Origin: Spirochaetales bacterium
GTDB taxonomy: Bacteria > Spirochaetota > Spirochaetia > SZUA-6 > DRHE01
DNA length: 64,000 nt
Direction: 5' to 3'
Assembly: GCA_030604195.1 (NCBI GenBank)
Contig: JAUVWI010000001.1
Span: 91,807-155,806 of the forward strand
In this document: positions 15,560-24,088 of the stretch, piece by piece
Layout of the letters: each line of letters begins with the position of its first letter
Numbering within the stretch: position 1 is the stretch's first letter
Position numbers and translations under genes: made by a program
Notes under the pieces: model-generated
What the model was told of the DNA's origin: nothing
What the model saw: the letters and a program-made list of their open reading frames with translations, nothing else
The model's database searches: none

Positions 15560-16225
15560 TCAGTTTTCCATTTCAATAATGCAGTGATCATAAGCATTAA
15601 CCACCTCGGTACTATAATAGCGACTCCGCCTTTCTCCGGCTCTGTCCCATAGATGAACATGACCGTGAACGAGATAACGGGGTTTGAAGATCTGTATAAA
15701 CCAGCGCAGAGCTTTGAAACCGGTGTGCGCTCGGTCTTGCTTATCGTGAATACCGCAGGGGGGAGCATGGGTAATTAGAATGTCGATAAAACGCCCGAAA
15801 AAAAGACGGTTGATTAAAAGCGCCGGTATAATTCGAAGAATCTTAAAAAACATCCCGGTGTCGCTATACTGGTTGGGACCGCCGTTATACCACATACTGC
15901 CCCCTAATCCGGCAATAATCAGACCGTATTTGCGCAGGACTTTACCGTTGATATAGGTGGCCCCCACTGATTTAAAAGCGGGGCTGGTGGCAGAAAAAGA
16001 AAAACGGCTGATTTCGCCTTTGCCCTGGTAATACATGAGCTGCTTCAGATTATGATTGCCGAAAACAAAGAGCAAAGGCTTGTTCAGCATACTGACAATA
16101 TAGTCATAGTAATTCAGGGGCAGATCTCCGCAGCTAAGCACCAGGTCAATATCCTTGAACCGGCTTTTTATAGAGTCGCTGTATACCAATGGATCAATAT
16201 GGTCGGCTACACAAAGGATTTTCAT
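15560..16225 (-). CDS. Calcineurin-like metallophosphoesterase
   Basis: The 221-residue protein has the phosphoesterase motifs in altered form: VADHIDPL (usually DxH), LSCGDLPLNYYDYI (GD), VFGNHNL (GNHD/E with N at the end), ILITHAPPCG and VHGHVHLW. These ligate two metals in phosphodiesterases and phosphatases. Substrate unknown. It lies four bases from the ParB-fold gene and 17 bases from the TPR gene, so it is in one operon with them. Confidence 0.82.
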   Translation of the reverse strand: MKILCVADHIDPLVYSDSIKSRFKDIDLVLSCGDLPLNYYDYIVSMLNKPLLFVFGNHNLKQLMYYQGKGEISRFSFSATSPAFKSVGATYINGKVLRKYGLIIAGLGGSMWYNGGPNQYSDTGMFFKILRIIPALLINRLFFGRFIDILITHAPPCGIHDKQDRAHTGFKALRWFIQIFKPRYLVHGHVHLWDRAGERRSRYYSTEVVNAYDHCIIEMEN

Positions 16226-16242
16226 CTATATATAAAAAGCGA

Positions 16243-17601
16243 TTAATATTTAACCTTTTTAAGAACACCACTTAACTGCTCTTTATTAACCAGGTCGATG
16301 GGCCTGGTTTCGGCAAATTCGATAGCCGTCCTGGTAAAATTCGAGCTGGTCACAACGATGCCTCTACTTATATTGTTCTTCTTCATCATTTCACTCAACG
16401 AGCGCACTATTGAAACATCTATCATATCATTATCACGCATAAAAAGGATCAACCTGGGCATGGACCTGCCGCTTCGCCAATTTTTCTCCGCCTCCACAGC
16501 GAGGATCTCAACTCCGTGAGGAGTTGTCTTAACATCCCTGACTTCCAGTTTCAAGCCTGCGGTAATTGCCCTGCAAATCTGCTCAAACTCCTCTTCTGAA
16601 GAGGTAAGGTAATCTTTCATAAGATCATCGGTACGCAGCTCCTGATACAGGCTCAGTTTCTGTGCTACATCACGGAAAGATGGTTTCTTAGCATAGATCT
16701 CTTCCCACTGTTCAATTGCGGAATCAATGTTGCGCACCTTCTCATAGCATAGAGAGAGAAAGTAACGGGCATACACCAGCTCATTACCGGTAGTATTACC
16801 GTCAAGATTGATCACCCGCTCCAAAGTGGAGATTGCCCTGTCCATATTGTTCATGGACATATAACAGGTACCGGCCTCAATTAAGGACTTTGATTTATAC
16901 TCAGGGTCTCTCTGCGCCTTTTCCAGGGAGCGCAGCGCAGTGGGATATTCATGCATCTCTTTAAGCAGCCGGCCCAGATAGTAATTGGCCTGGTAATTTT
17001 CCGGATCGAGTTTTATTGCCGCTTCCAGCTCTGCCCGCGCCTCCAACAGTTTCTTCTTCCGGTAAACGAGTATACCCAGGCGGAGATGTGCGCCCGCATG
17101 ACGGGGATTGAGCTCCACCGCCTTCTGCAGATAGGGAAGAGCCTTATTCGACATCTGCCTTTCCTCAAAGAGCTCACCTATGGCTACATAGTGATCCGCC
17201 TGTACCGGTTCCTTCTTAATCAGCAGCAGGTACTCTTTCAGCGCCTCCTCAGGCTGGCCGAACTTGCGGTATAATTCGGCAGCCTGTTTGCGAAAAGGCA
17301 CTTCCCGGCACAGCCCCGTAAACTTGCCGATCTGATTCACCATCTTAAACTCCATCAGGGCAAGCTCTGTTTTCTCTTCAGCAATATAAGCCTGTCCCAA
17401 CAGATAGTGGGCATCAACATGGCGCGGTTCTTTTGTAAGTATCTGCTTGGCCGCTTTAATTGCCTGCTGGTTCTTGCCGGATTTCAGCAGGTCAGCCACA
17501 CTTTCGATCTTTCTGGGTGCGATAAAACTCTTGATTATAAAAAGAGTCAAGACACCCACTGCAGTGCCGACGATTATTATCAGAATGACAAATCCGGACA
17601 T
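16243..17601 (-). CDS. Membrane-anchored TPR protein with C-terminal Mrr-like domain
   Basis: From the ATG at 17601 (GGTGG upstream) the protein is 452 residues: an N-terminal membrane segment (about 2-24), TPR units from about 45 to 310 (for example AHLRLGILVYRKKKLLEARA) and a C-terminal domain (about 335-450) resembling the Mrr/restriction-endonuclease-like fold, with the typical ending ISRGIVVTSSNFTRTAIEFA and LVNKEQL. The usual Q/E-x-K catalytic motif is not visible (RLILFMR is found at the expected strand), so a nuclease activity is doubtful and the domain may be a binding module. A further-upstream in-frame start (17670) was rejected because no signal supports it. Confidence 0.75.
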   Translation of the reverse strand: MSGFVILIIIVGTAVGVLTLFIIKSFIAPRKIESVADLLKSGKNQQAIKAAKQILTKEPRHVDAHYLLGQAYIAEEKTELALMEFKMVNQIGKFTGLCREVPFRKQAAELYRKFGQPEEALKEYLLLIKKEPVQADHYVAIGELFEERQMSNKALPYLQKAVELNPRHAGAHLRLGILVYRKKKLLEARAELEAAIKLDPENYQANYYLGRLLKEMHEYPTALRSLEKAQRDPEYKSKSLIEAGTCYMSMNNMDRAISTLERVINLDGNTTGNELVYARYFLSLCYEKVRNIDSAIEQWEEIYAKKPSFRDVAQKLSLYQELRTDDLMKDYLTSSEEEFEQICRAITAGLKLEVRDVKTTPHGVEILAVEAEKNWRSGRSMPRLILFMRDNDMIDVSIVRSLSEMMKKNNISRGIVVTSSNFTRTAIEFAETRPIDLVNKEQLSGVLKKVKY

Positions 17602-17698
17602 AATACCACCAATTGATTTTAGTTTAAAAACTAATAGTAATAGATTAATTTTTTTTATTAAATGTGTCAAATCCGAAAGGTTTAAAGCGCTATATTTG

Positions 17699-17707
17699 TG
17701 TTATAAT
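17699..17707 (+). promoter_or_regulatory. Extended -10 promoter of the TPR pair
   Basis: TGTTATAAT forms an extended -10 element with a perfect TATAAT (17702-17707). The start codon at 17716 is eight bases further, so the transcript would be leaderless or nearly so, although GAAGGA lies between the two. Confidence 0.5.
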
Positions 17708-17715
17708 GAAGGACA

Positions 17716-18381
17716 ATGGCTATTATAACCTCTCTTCTTCTCTCTCTCCTCCTGACAGCTTCTTCAATGCTTGGTGAAGGAGAAAAACTTTTCTTAGAGA
17801 ACAAGCCCCAGGAAGCGGAAATCATGCTCAAAGAGGCGCTCCTGGAAAATCCGGAAAATGAAAAGATCTATCTTTACTTAGGCATTATCTATGAGCAGTT
17901 GGGCGATCCGCAGGAAGCAATCCGGATTTTAAAGCGCGGTTTGAATGTGGCTAAAGAATATAAGCATCTTTTTTATCTGAACCTGGGTAACAATCTATTC
18001 GGTCAGGAGGAATATTCTCTGGCCGAAGAGATGTTTGCTGAAGCGGCCAACATAGACGGCAAGCTGGAAAGCGCCTACCTCAACCGGGCCAATTCCAGGC
18101 TCAAACTGGAGAAAATGGAGGGCGCTTTAGCGGATTATATCTTCTATCTGCGCATAGCGCCCAACTCCCCCCAGAGAGAGGAGATCGAAAAATTGATCGC
18201 CCTGCTTAAGGCCTTTTTAAGCACGGAAGAGAGCAGAAAACAGGATGAAATTCAAAGACAGAAAGATCTGCTCAATCAAGTGCTTAACTCCCTACAGAAT
18301 GCCTCTGAAGATACCAGAAACCTTTCCGCAGATTCAGAGCAGATCGAGGAAGAGTACGACGAAATCGATATAGAGGATTAA
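17716..18381 (+). CDS. Exported TPR protein
   Basis: The 221-residue protein has a short N-terminal hydrophobic segment (about residues 2-18, probable signal peptide), three to four TPR units (about 20-165; KIYLYLGIIYEQLGDPQEAI, AYLNRANSRLKLEKMEGALA) and a charged, probably coiled C-terminus (about 170-221) rich in Glu, Asp and Gln. It lies five bases before a second, larger TPR protein and was probably made as its partner. No specific function can be assigned. Confidence 0.75.
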   Translation: MAIITSLLLSLLLTASSMLGEGEKLFLENKPQEAEIMLKEALLENPENEKIYLYLGIIYEQLGDPQEAIRILKRGLNVAKEYKHLFYLNLGNNLFGQEEYSLAEEMFAEAANIDGKLESAYLNRANSRLKLEKMEGALADYIFYLRIAPNSPQREEIEKLIALLKAFLSTEESRKQDEIQRQKDLLNQVLNSLQNASEDTRNLSADSEQIEEEYDEIDIED

Positions 18382-18386
18382 ATTGT

Positions 18387-20216
18387 ATGGAAAAAAAATA
18401 TATTATAATCATCGGGCTGGTTTTACTGGTCATCATCCTCATCGGCGGCCTGGGGCTGCTGGCTATCTCCGGCAGCAAACAGAAAGCGCGCGATGCCAGA
18501 TTAAACAGTCTGAAACTCGCTTCACAATACCTGGAGCGGCAGGAATTTAACCGCGCTTTGGAAATTCTGGATAAACTGCTCATAGCTGACCCGGAAGATG
18601 AAGAAGCCAGGAAATTACTCGATGAAATACTAGACAAAAAGAAAATCGCTGAAAAAGATGCCAAATACAGGGAGCTTGAAGAATTACGGCGGCAGCAGGA
18701 AAATCTCCAGGACACCTTAAGTGATCTCAGTTCATCACTGCAGGAGAAACTACCTGCTAAAAAGCCGGAGATCGCGCAGAAAGAGATACCCGAGGATGCC
18801 GATGCCAAAGAACGGGAAAAAATCAGGAAGATCAATGAGCTTCTGGCCAAAGGTGCAAAGGAACTGGAGACTAAAGAATATCAACGCGCCAGGGAGACCT
18901 TTGGTGATGTTCTCGACCTGGATCCTGATTCAGGTGAGGCCTATGCTTATATTGGTGTATCCCATTTTGAGGAGGATTCACAGGATGCTACCAGCGTGCA
19001 GAAAGCAATCGAGGCTTCCAACAAAGCCATACAGAAGGACTCTTCACTCTGGGTTCCCCACAACACATTAGGGCAGATATATGAAAATACCAAGAACTAC
19101 GATGATGCAATCGAGGAGTATAAGGAGGCGGCCCGGCTTAATCCGGAGAATTATATGCTACTCTATTCCCTTGGGAAAATGCGTTACTACGCCCGCCGTT
19201 ACTCTGACGCTCTGCAGTCCTTTGAGAGCTGCATTCACCTGAAGCCCGACTTCCCGCAGGCCCACTTTAATATGGGAAAGACCCTGATCAAGCTTGATGA
19301 AAAAAAACGGGCCCTCTCTGCCTTTGTCAAAGCCGCTCAGTACCGGAAAGACTATGCCAAGGCCTACTACGAGCAGGGCATACTCTACAACGAACAGGCG
19401 CAGACTACACCGGCCATTGCTGCCTTCCGGAAGGCGGTGAAATATGCACCGGAACGGGCCACCTTCTTAAGAGCCCTGGCCACCGCTCTATCCGGCCGCG
19501 GGGATTACAGCCAGGCTGAAAAGTATTACGTCGATGCCTTGCGGATTGACCCCAACCATACGGTCACCAATTATAACATGGCTTTAGTACAACTGGAGTT
19601 GAACAACGCAACAGAAGCGGTGGGGTTCGCCGCTAAAGCGGTAAGCCGGAAACCGGATTCAGCCCCCTACAGCTATACCCTGGGACAGGCTTATGAGAGA
19701 TCAGAAAACACTGATCAAGCCATCAAGTATTACCTTCAGGCTATCAAACTTGACAGCCGCTATACCCTGCCCATGATCAACCTGGGGCGCATTTATGATG
19801 ATTCCGGTCTCTATGATAAGGCCCTTGCCTTTCTTTCCCGCGCCTACGAGCTGGAACCCGGCTCCTTCAAGATCAACAATAATCTCGGCAATGTCTATCT
19901 CCATAAAAAACTCTACCAGGAAAGCATAAAACACCTGAAAAAAGCAGTCTCCCTGAAGCTTGACGCCACCAATACCAGGTATAACCTGGGGCTTGCTTAT
20001 CTTGAAATAGGTCAACTGGAGGCAGCCAAGCAGTCATTCACGGAGCTGGTAAAGATCGATCCGGCCTACTGGGATGGCTATTATCAGTTGGCTTTAGTGC
20101 TGATCAAGGAAGGCGACAAAGAAATGGCCAGGTCTTTTATTGATACTCTGCTGGAGAAGAACCCCGATTACGAGAAGAGAGCCGAAGCCGAGAGCCTGCT
20201 TGCCAAGCTTAAATAA
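18387..20216 (+). CDS. Large membrane-anchored TPR protein
   Basis: The 609-residue protein has one N-terminal transmembrane segment (about residues 5-27), a coiled region (about 75-125, rich in Glu, Lys and Gln) and about a dozen TPR units from 135 to the end, including LGKMRYYARRYSDALQSFES and NLGRIYDDSGLYDKALAFLS. It is a scaffold likely facing the periplasm. It forms a two-gene unit with the preceding TPR gene. The 3' end overlaps the convergent mutL by eight bases. Confidence 0.78.
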   Translation: MEKKYIIIIGLVLLVIILIGGLGLLAISGSKQKARDARLNSLKLASQYLERQEFNRALEILDKLLIADPEDEEARKLLDEILDKKKIAEKDAKYRELEELRRQQENLQDTLSDLSSSLQEKLPAKKPEIAQKEIPEDADAKEREKIRKINELLAKGAKELETKEYQRARETFGDVLDLDPDSGEAYAYIGVSHFEEDSQDATSVQKAIEASNKAIQKDSSLWVPHNTLGQIYENTKNYDDAIEEYKEAARLNPENYMLLYSLGKMRYYARRYSDALQSFESCIHLKPDFPQAHFNMGKTLIKLDEKKRALSAFVKAAQYRKDYAKAYYEQGILYNEQAQTTPAIAAFRKAVKYAPERATFLRALATALSGRGDYSQAEKYYVDALRIDPNHTVTNYNMALVQLELNNATEAVGFAAKAVSRKPDSAPYSYTLGQAYERSENTDQAIKYYLQAIKLDSRYTLPMINLGRIYDDSGLYDKALAFLSRAYELEPGSFKINNNLGNVYLHKKLYQESIKHLKKAVSLKLDATNTRYNLGLAYLEIGQLEAAKQSFTELVKIDPAYWDGYYQLALVLIKEGDKEMARSFIDTLLEKNPDYEKRAEAESLLAKLK

Positions 20217-21948
20217 TACGCCCCACCCGCCTGAAAAGCTCTTCTCTCCGGATTTCATACCAGATCGGACGGCCGTGTGGACAGCGGCCGTTGGCTAGAC
20301 TGAATACAGCGGCGGCAAGCTGCTCTGCTGCCGGCCGGTCAAGTGATTCACCATCCTTTACCGCCAGGCGGCAGGCGGCCATACTGTAGATTCTATCTTT
20401 CAGCTCCTCAAAAGAGCTGTATTCACTCAACAGGGCTTTAACCAGCTCCTCCTCATCCAGGGCCAGAAAATCTTCCGGAAGGCTGTTTATTTCAAAAGCA
20501 TTCTTTTCCACTTCGCTGACTTGAATGCCCATTTCCCGCCATTGAGATATTCGCTCCTTTACCAGTCCTGCTTCAGCAGAACCGGCCTCAAAATGTATCG
20601 GGAAAAGCAGCTCCTGGGTATTACTCTTTTTATTCCTCAATTCTTCATAGAGTACGCGCTCGTGCGCTGCGTGCTGGTCGATAATGAAGAGCCTGTCACC
20701 CCACTCCACCAGCAGAAATAGATCAAAGACCTGTCCGCAGTAACGGAAGGGTTGCTTTTGCTCCAGGTCTTCCCTGCGCTTTAAGGAAAAGAGTTCGCTC
20801 TGCCCGCCGCCGCTCCACGTCCCGCCGCTCTGCACCCCGACACCCCGCACCTCGCCACTCCGCGTCCCGCCGGCAAAGATCTCTCTCTGCAAAACATTCT
20901 CCTGTGCCGGTCCTTCCTGGTCTGGCGCCATATTGGGCTTCAAATTATAATTAATCAGAAAAGCTTTTACCATAGTGATCACACCATGGCGTATAAGGGA
21001 AAGGTTGCGGAAACGCACCTCTCTCTTTGCCGGATGGATGTTGAAATCAACTAATTCCGGATTTACCTTGAGAAAGAGAAAAACAACCGGGAATCTCCCT
21101 CCCGGCAGGTACTCTCTAAATCCATACTCCACCGCCTGTACCAGGGAATACTCATATATCCTCCGGCGGTTTACAAAAACCTGAATGTATCTTTTATCCG
21201 CCCTGAACACTTCCGGACGGGCAGTCACTGCTTCTATTTCAAAACCCTCTCCGGACGAATCAAGCAGCTGCAGATGTTCCGGCTCCAGCGCGCAGGCAGC
21301 TCCAATCCTCACCTTCAGCTCTGCAGCCGGAAAGAAATATTTCAGCTTGCCATTTAAAAAAAGTTTGAAAGAAATCTCAGGGTGAGCCAGTGCCTTTTCC
21401 ACAAAGCCCCGGCTGCACATGGCGGATTCCCCTGCCCGGGATTTAAGGAACTTCTTACGCGCCGGCATGTTGAAAAAAAGATCAGCCACACTGACTAAAG
21501 TGCCCTGCTTTGCCTGCCAGCTCTCTAAAGAGAGCTCCCTACCCCCCTCTACATACAACCGGTGACCGGAATCAGCCCCCGATTCCATGGTTATGATCTC
21601 CAGCCTGGCACAGGCGCCCATGGCGGCCAGCGCTTCCCCCCTGAAGCCCAGGGAAGTCAGGTGGTAGAGGTCCTCTTCCTCTCTGATCTTGGAGGTCGCG
21701 TGGCGTTTGCAGCAGATAGCCAGGTCTTCACGCCCCATGCCGTGGCCGTCGTCAATTATCCTGATCCGGGTAAGTCCCCCGTCCTCTATGTATACCTCGA
21801 TATTTCTGCTGCCTGCATCAATGGCGTTGTCCAGCAATTCCCTGACAACGGAAAACGGCCGGTCGATTACCTCGCCGGCCGCAATTTTTCTGGCCACCTG
21901 CTCCCGGAGGATTGCAATCCTCCGGGGGGCGGCTTTTTTTTGGTCCAT
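20209..21948 (-). CDS. mutL: DNA mismatch repair protein MutL
   Basis: The 579-residue protein has the GHKL ATPase motifs VVRELLDNAIDAG, IDDGHGM and TSLGFRGEAL in its first 110 residues, a variable linker, and a C-terminal domain with the metal-endonuclease motif DQHAAHERVLYE (about 421-432, DQHA(X)2E(X)4E) and CPHGRPIW. It nicks the new strand in mismatch repair, as in bacteria without MutH. The linker (about 358-385) is made by a 15-bp minisatellite. Codons 3-5 are an A8 tract, followed by a 24-bp perfect palindrome (21903-21926). The ATG overlaps the stop of the FecR gene (TAATG), so mutL is translationally coupled to outer-membrane genes. Confidence 0.95.
   Translation of the reverse strand: MDQKKAAPRRIAILREQVARKIAAGEVIDRPFSVVRELLDNAIDAGSRNIEVYIEDGGLTRIRIIDDGHGMGREDLAICCKRHATSKIREEEDLYHLTSLGFRGEALAAMGACARLEIITMESGADSGHRLYVEGGRELSLESWQAKQGTLVSVADLFFNMPARKKFLKSRAGESAMCSRGFVEKALAHPEISFKLFLNGKLKYFFPAAELKVRIGAACALEPEHLQLLDSSGEGFEIEAVTARPEVFRADKRYIQVFVNRRRIYEYSLVQAVEYGFREYLPGGRFPVVFLFLKVNPELVDFNIHPAKREVRFRNLSLIRHGVITMVKAFLINYNLKPNMAPDQEGPAQENVLQREIFAGGTRSGEVRGVGVQSGGTWSGGGQSELFSLKRREDLEQKQPFRYCGQVFDLFLLVEWGDRLFIIDQHAAHERVLYEELRNKKSNTQELLFPIHFEAGSAEAGLVKERISQWREMGIQVSEVEKNAFEINSLPEDFLALDEEELVKALLSEYSSFEELKDRIYSMAACRLAVKDGESLDRPAAEQLAAAVFSLANGRCPHGRPIWYEIRREELFRRVGRII
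20811..20870 (-). repeat. 15-bp minisatellite in the mutL linker
   Basis: Four degenerate 15-bp units (plus-strand consensus about CGCTCCGCGTCCCGC) lie at 20811, 20826, 20841 and 20856. They encode a five-residue Gly/Ser-rich repeat (GGTxS-like) in the flexible linker between the ATPase and endonuclease domains, where length change would be tolerated because each unit is five codons. Confidence 0.65.
21903..21926. other. 24-bp perfect palindrome at the start of mutL
   Basis: CCCGGAGGATTG followed directly by CAATCCTCCGGG. It covers about codons 8-15 of mutL and lies seven bases from a T8 run (A8 in the mutL message). On the plus strand a hairpin followed by T8 faintly resembles a terminator; in the mutL message it would form a strong hairpin just inside the coding region. 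Confidence 0.7.
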
Positions 21949-24074
21949 TAATAATTGACGCGCGTAACGATACTCACCGTCAGATGGGATTCCAGGTTCC
22001 CGAGTGCATCCTCAAAAACATTGGTGGCAACAAGCGCTGCCACATTCATGATGGGTGATACCGGATAAACCAGCTCGGCAGTGAAAACCGTATTTGCATC
22101 AAACAGCTCCAGGCTTTCCTTACCCTTTAGAGTTTGTATGAACCTGGTGCGCTCATAGGTCAGAGAGCCGAAGATGTCGGTAAAGGGTATGCCTCCCTTA
22201 AGCACACCAGCCTTCAGCAGGAAGTAGTCATCAGGGCCGGCGCTTAGACCGGTACCGCCAAGGTACCAGGGCCAGAGGTAACCGGCGCCAAGGTAGAACT
22301 TCTTTCCCAGGTTGGCCGTTGCCTCGCCATATATTCCCAGGGTTTTGGCGTCAAATACAGGATCATCCTGGTTCACCAGGTAGAGTACAACATCCTCCAC
22401 ATATTCATGACGTTTGCGATCATATACTGAATTGTAAATCGCCGGGGTAAAGGTGCCGGTAAAATACCTGCCCTCCAGGCGGTAATCCACCATCAGCACA
22501 TTACCCAAAAAGCCTGAGGCAAAGCCCCAGTTCCTGAACTTCTGCTCGGTATCATCCCAGATAGCATCAAGGGCGAAACCGGCAGGGATCGAAGTCCCGG
22601 GCACGGCTTCCTGGAAATAGGGCAGCATGGCCGCCACATCGGCAAAGAGAATTATGTTCAACAGATCATTCTTCGGAATAACCGGGAAATCAAGGTCAAG
22701 ACCGCCGCTTACCAGGAAGGGCTTGCCGAAATTACCGTAGCCTTTGTATGTTTCCGGGAACTCCTGCCAGTACTCTCCGGGATTGATATCCATAACACCG
22801 GAAATACCCACTGCCAGGGGAAAGGAGCTGCCAAGGGGCCGGGCATAGAGACGGGCGCCGAAGACGTCGATATTGGTAACATCCCTCACATCATTGACCA
22901 TGGCCTCGAAACCGCCCTTTTCGCCATCTATCCCCAGGTTAATGCCGATCTTACGCACCGCGGGAAAATCCGCATCATTGGCATAGTTGTGCATGATCAT
23001 ACCGTGACCCATGGTTATATTGTTTAAATTCCCCACTTTGAAGAAGAAGGGATCGCGCTGCTCACCATATTCTATATAACGTATCTTCAGGAAGAGGTCT
23101 TCCAGGAAATCCAGGGCGATCTCGTCCCACTCCGATTGGTCGCGGCCGAAGGACCACTCATCATTTCCATCAGGCCTATACCAGCTCGAGGGATCGAGCA
23201 TATCCGATTCATAGATAACAGGCAGATAGAGAGCCATTTTCCATTTACCGAAGACAAAGCGGGGCTGGATTATTGCCTTGGCCCAAGTTTTTTCCTCGAT
23301 GGTAACGGAACCGATCTCTACTCCTAAGAGTTCCAGTAGTTTGCCGAAGAGACCGCCGTCATCCCCGGCAACTTCCCGGGTCTCTTCTTCTCCCTCACCG
23401 GTATCCGGCACTTCAGCAGCTTCATGTCCCGGCACTGAGCCTTTATCCAGCTTTTCAAACTCCAGACCTCTCATAAGATCCTGCATCATGGCAGAGGTCA
23501 TCTGCGCTGCGGCAAAAACATCAGCCATGGCATCCGCAATCATGCCGGCGCCGAGCACAACACTCTCACCGAGCGCGTTGGTGAACTCTATACTGCCTTC
23601 GAAAACAAAGGCGCTTTCCAGCTCACCGGGTATTACGGACATACCGGAGTCAGTGCCGCGTACGCCACAGACCGCGCTCGGGCCTTTATAGATATAGCGT
23701 TCATCACCGGTAGCTTTGCCGGCTACGGCGCGAAATTTACCCACGGCCACGGAAAAGACATTCTCCGCTGCTCCTGAAGCGCCCTGCACGGCATCGATGG
23801 AGAAGTTGGTATTTTCGGAAATACGGATAATGGAACCATTGGGATCGAGGCTGATTTCCGCATAATCACCGTCAAAGGTTACTATTGTACTGCCAATGGG
23901 TATGTCCATACCGAAGTCAAGGTAATCACCGTACCACTCCTCACCCTGGGGAGTGACCACCTTGAACTCGCCGCTGGCATCATCGAAATACTCCAGAACG
24001 GCTGTTGGCTCTCCGGCAAAAGCGGCCGCGGCCAGGAAGAATAGAATACTTATTATTAAAATGCTTTTTCTCAT
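21948..24074 (-). CDS. FecR-domain protein fused to an outer-membrane barrel-like domain
   Basis: From the ATG at 24074 (AGGAG seven bases upstream) the protein is 708 residues: signal peptide (1-20), a FecR-type domain (about 25-165; GSTIVTFDGDYAEISLDPNG, AVCGVRGTDSGMSV), a low-complexity Glu-rich stretch (about 210-235), then a long beta-rich C-terminal domain ending in an aromatic-poor terminal strand SIVTRVNY. The C-terminal part shares a block with the neighbouring 450-residue protein (RYIEYGEQRDPFFFKVG and GHGMIMHNYAN). FecR domains bind envelope or signal partners. A surface barrel tethered to a FecR sensor is inferred. It overlaps mutL by one base. Confidence 0.72.
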   Translation of the reverse strand: MRKSILIISILFFLAAAAFAGEPTAVLEYFDDASGEFKVVTPQGEEWYGDYLDFGMDIPIGSTIVTFDGDYAEISLDPNGSIIRISENTNFSIDAVQGASGAAENVFSVAVGKFRAVAGKATGDERYIYKGPSAVCGVRGTDSGMSVIPGELESAFVFEGSIEFTNALGESVVLGAGMIADAMADVFAAAQMTSAMMQDLMRGLEFEKLDKGSVPGHEAAEVPDTGEGEEETREVAGDDGGLFGKLLELLGVEIGSVTIEEKTWAKAIIQPRFVFGKWKMALYLPVIYESDMLDPSSWYRPDGNDEWSFGRDQSEWDEIALDFLEDLFLKIRYIEYGEQRDPFFFKVGNLNNITMGHGMIMHNYANDADFPAVRKIGINLGIDGEKGGFEAMVNDVRDVTNIDVFGARLYARPLGSSFPLAVGISGVMDINPGEYWQEFPETYKGYGNFGKPFLVSGGLDLDFPVIPKNDLLNIILFADVAAMLPYFQEAVPGTSIPAGFALDAIWDDTEQKFRNWGFASGFLGNVLMVDYRLEGRYFTGTFTPAIYNSVYDRKRHEYVEDVVLYLVNQDDPVFDAKTLGIYGEATANLGKKFYLGAGYLWPWYLGGTGLSAGPDDYFLLKAGVLKGGIPFTDIFGSLTYERTRFIQTLKGKESLELFDANTVFTAELVYPVSPIMNVAALVATNVFEDALGNLESHLTVSIVTRVNY

Positions 24075-24088
24075 AATCAATCTCCTCA

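Noticed and set aside
21900..21945. Palindrome plus T8 as an intrinsic terminator for a plus-strand transcript
   Set aside because: Stem and T-run are seven bases apart, and no plus-strand gene ends nearby.
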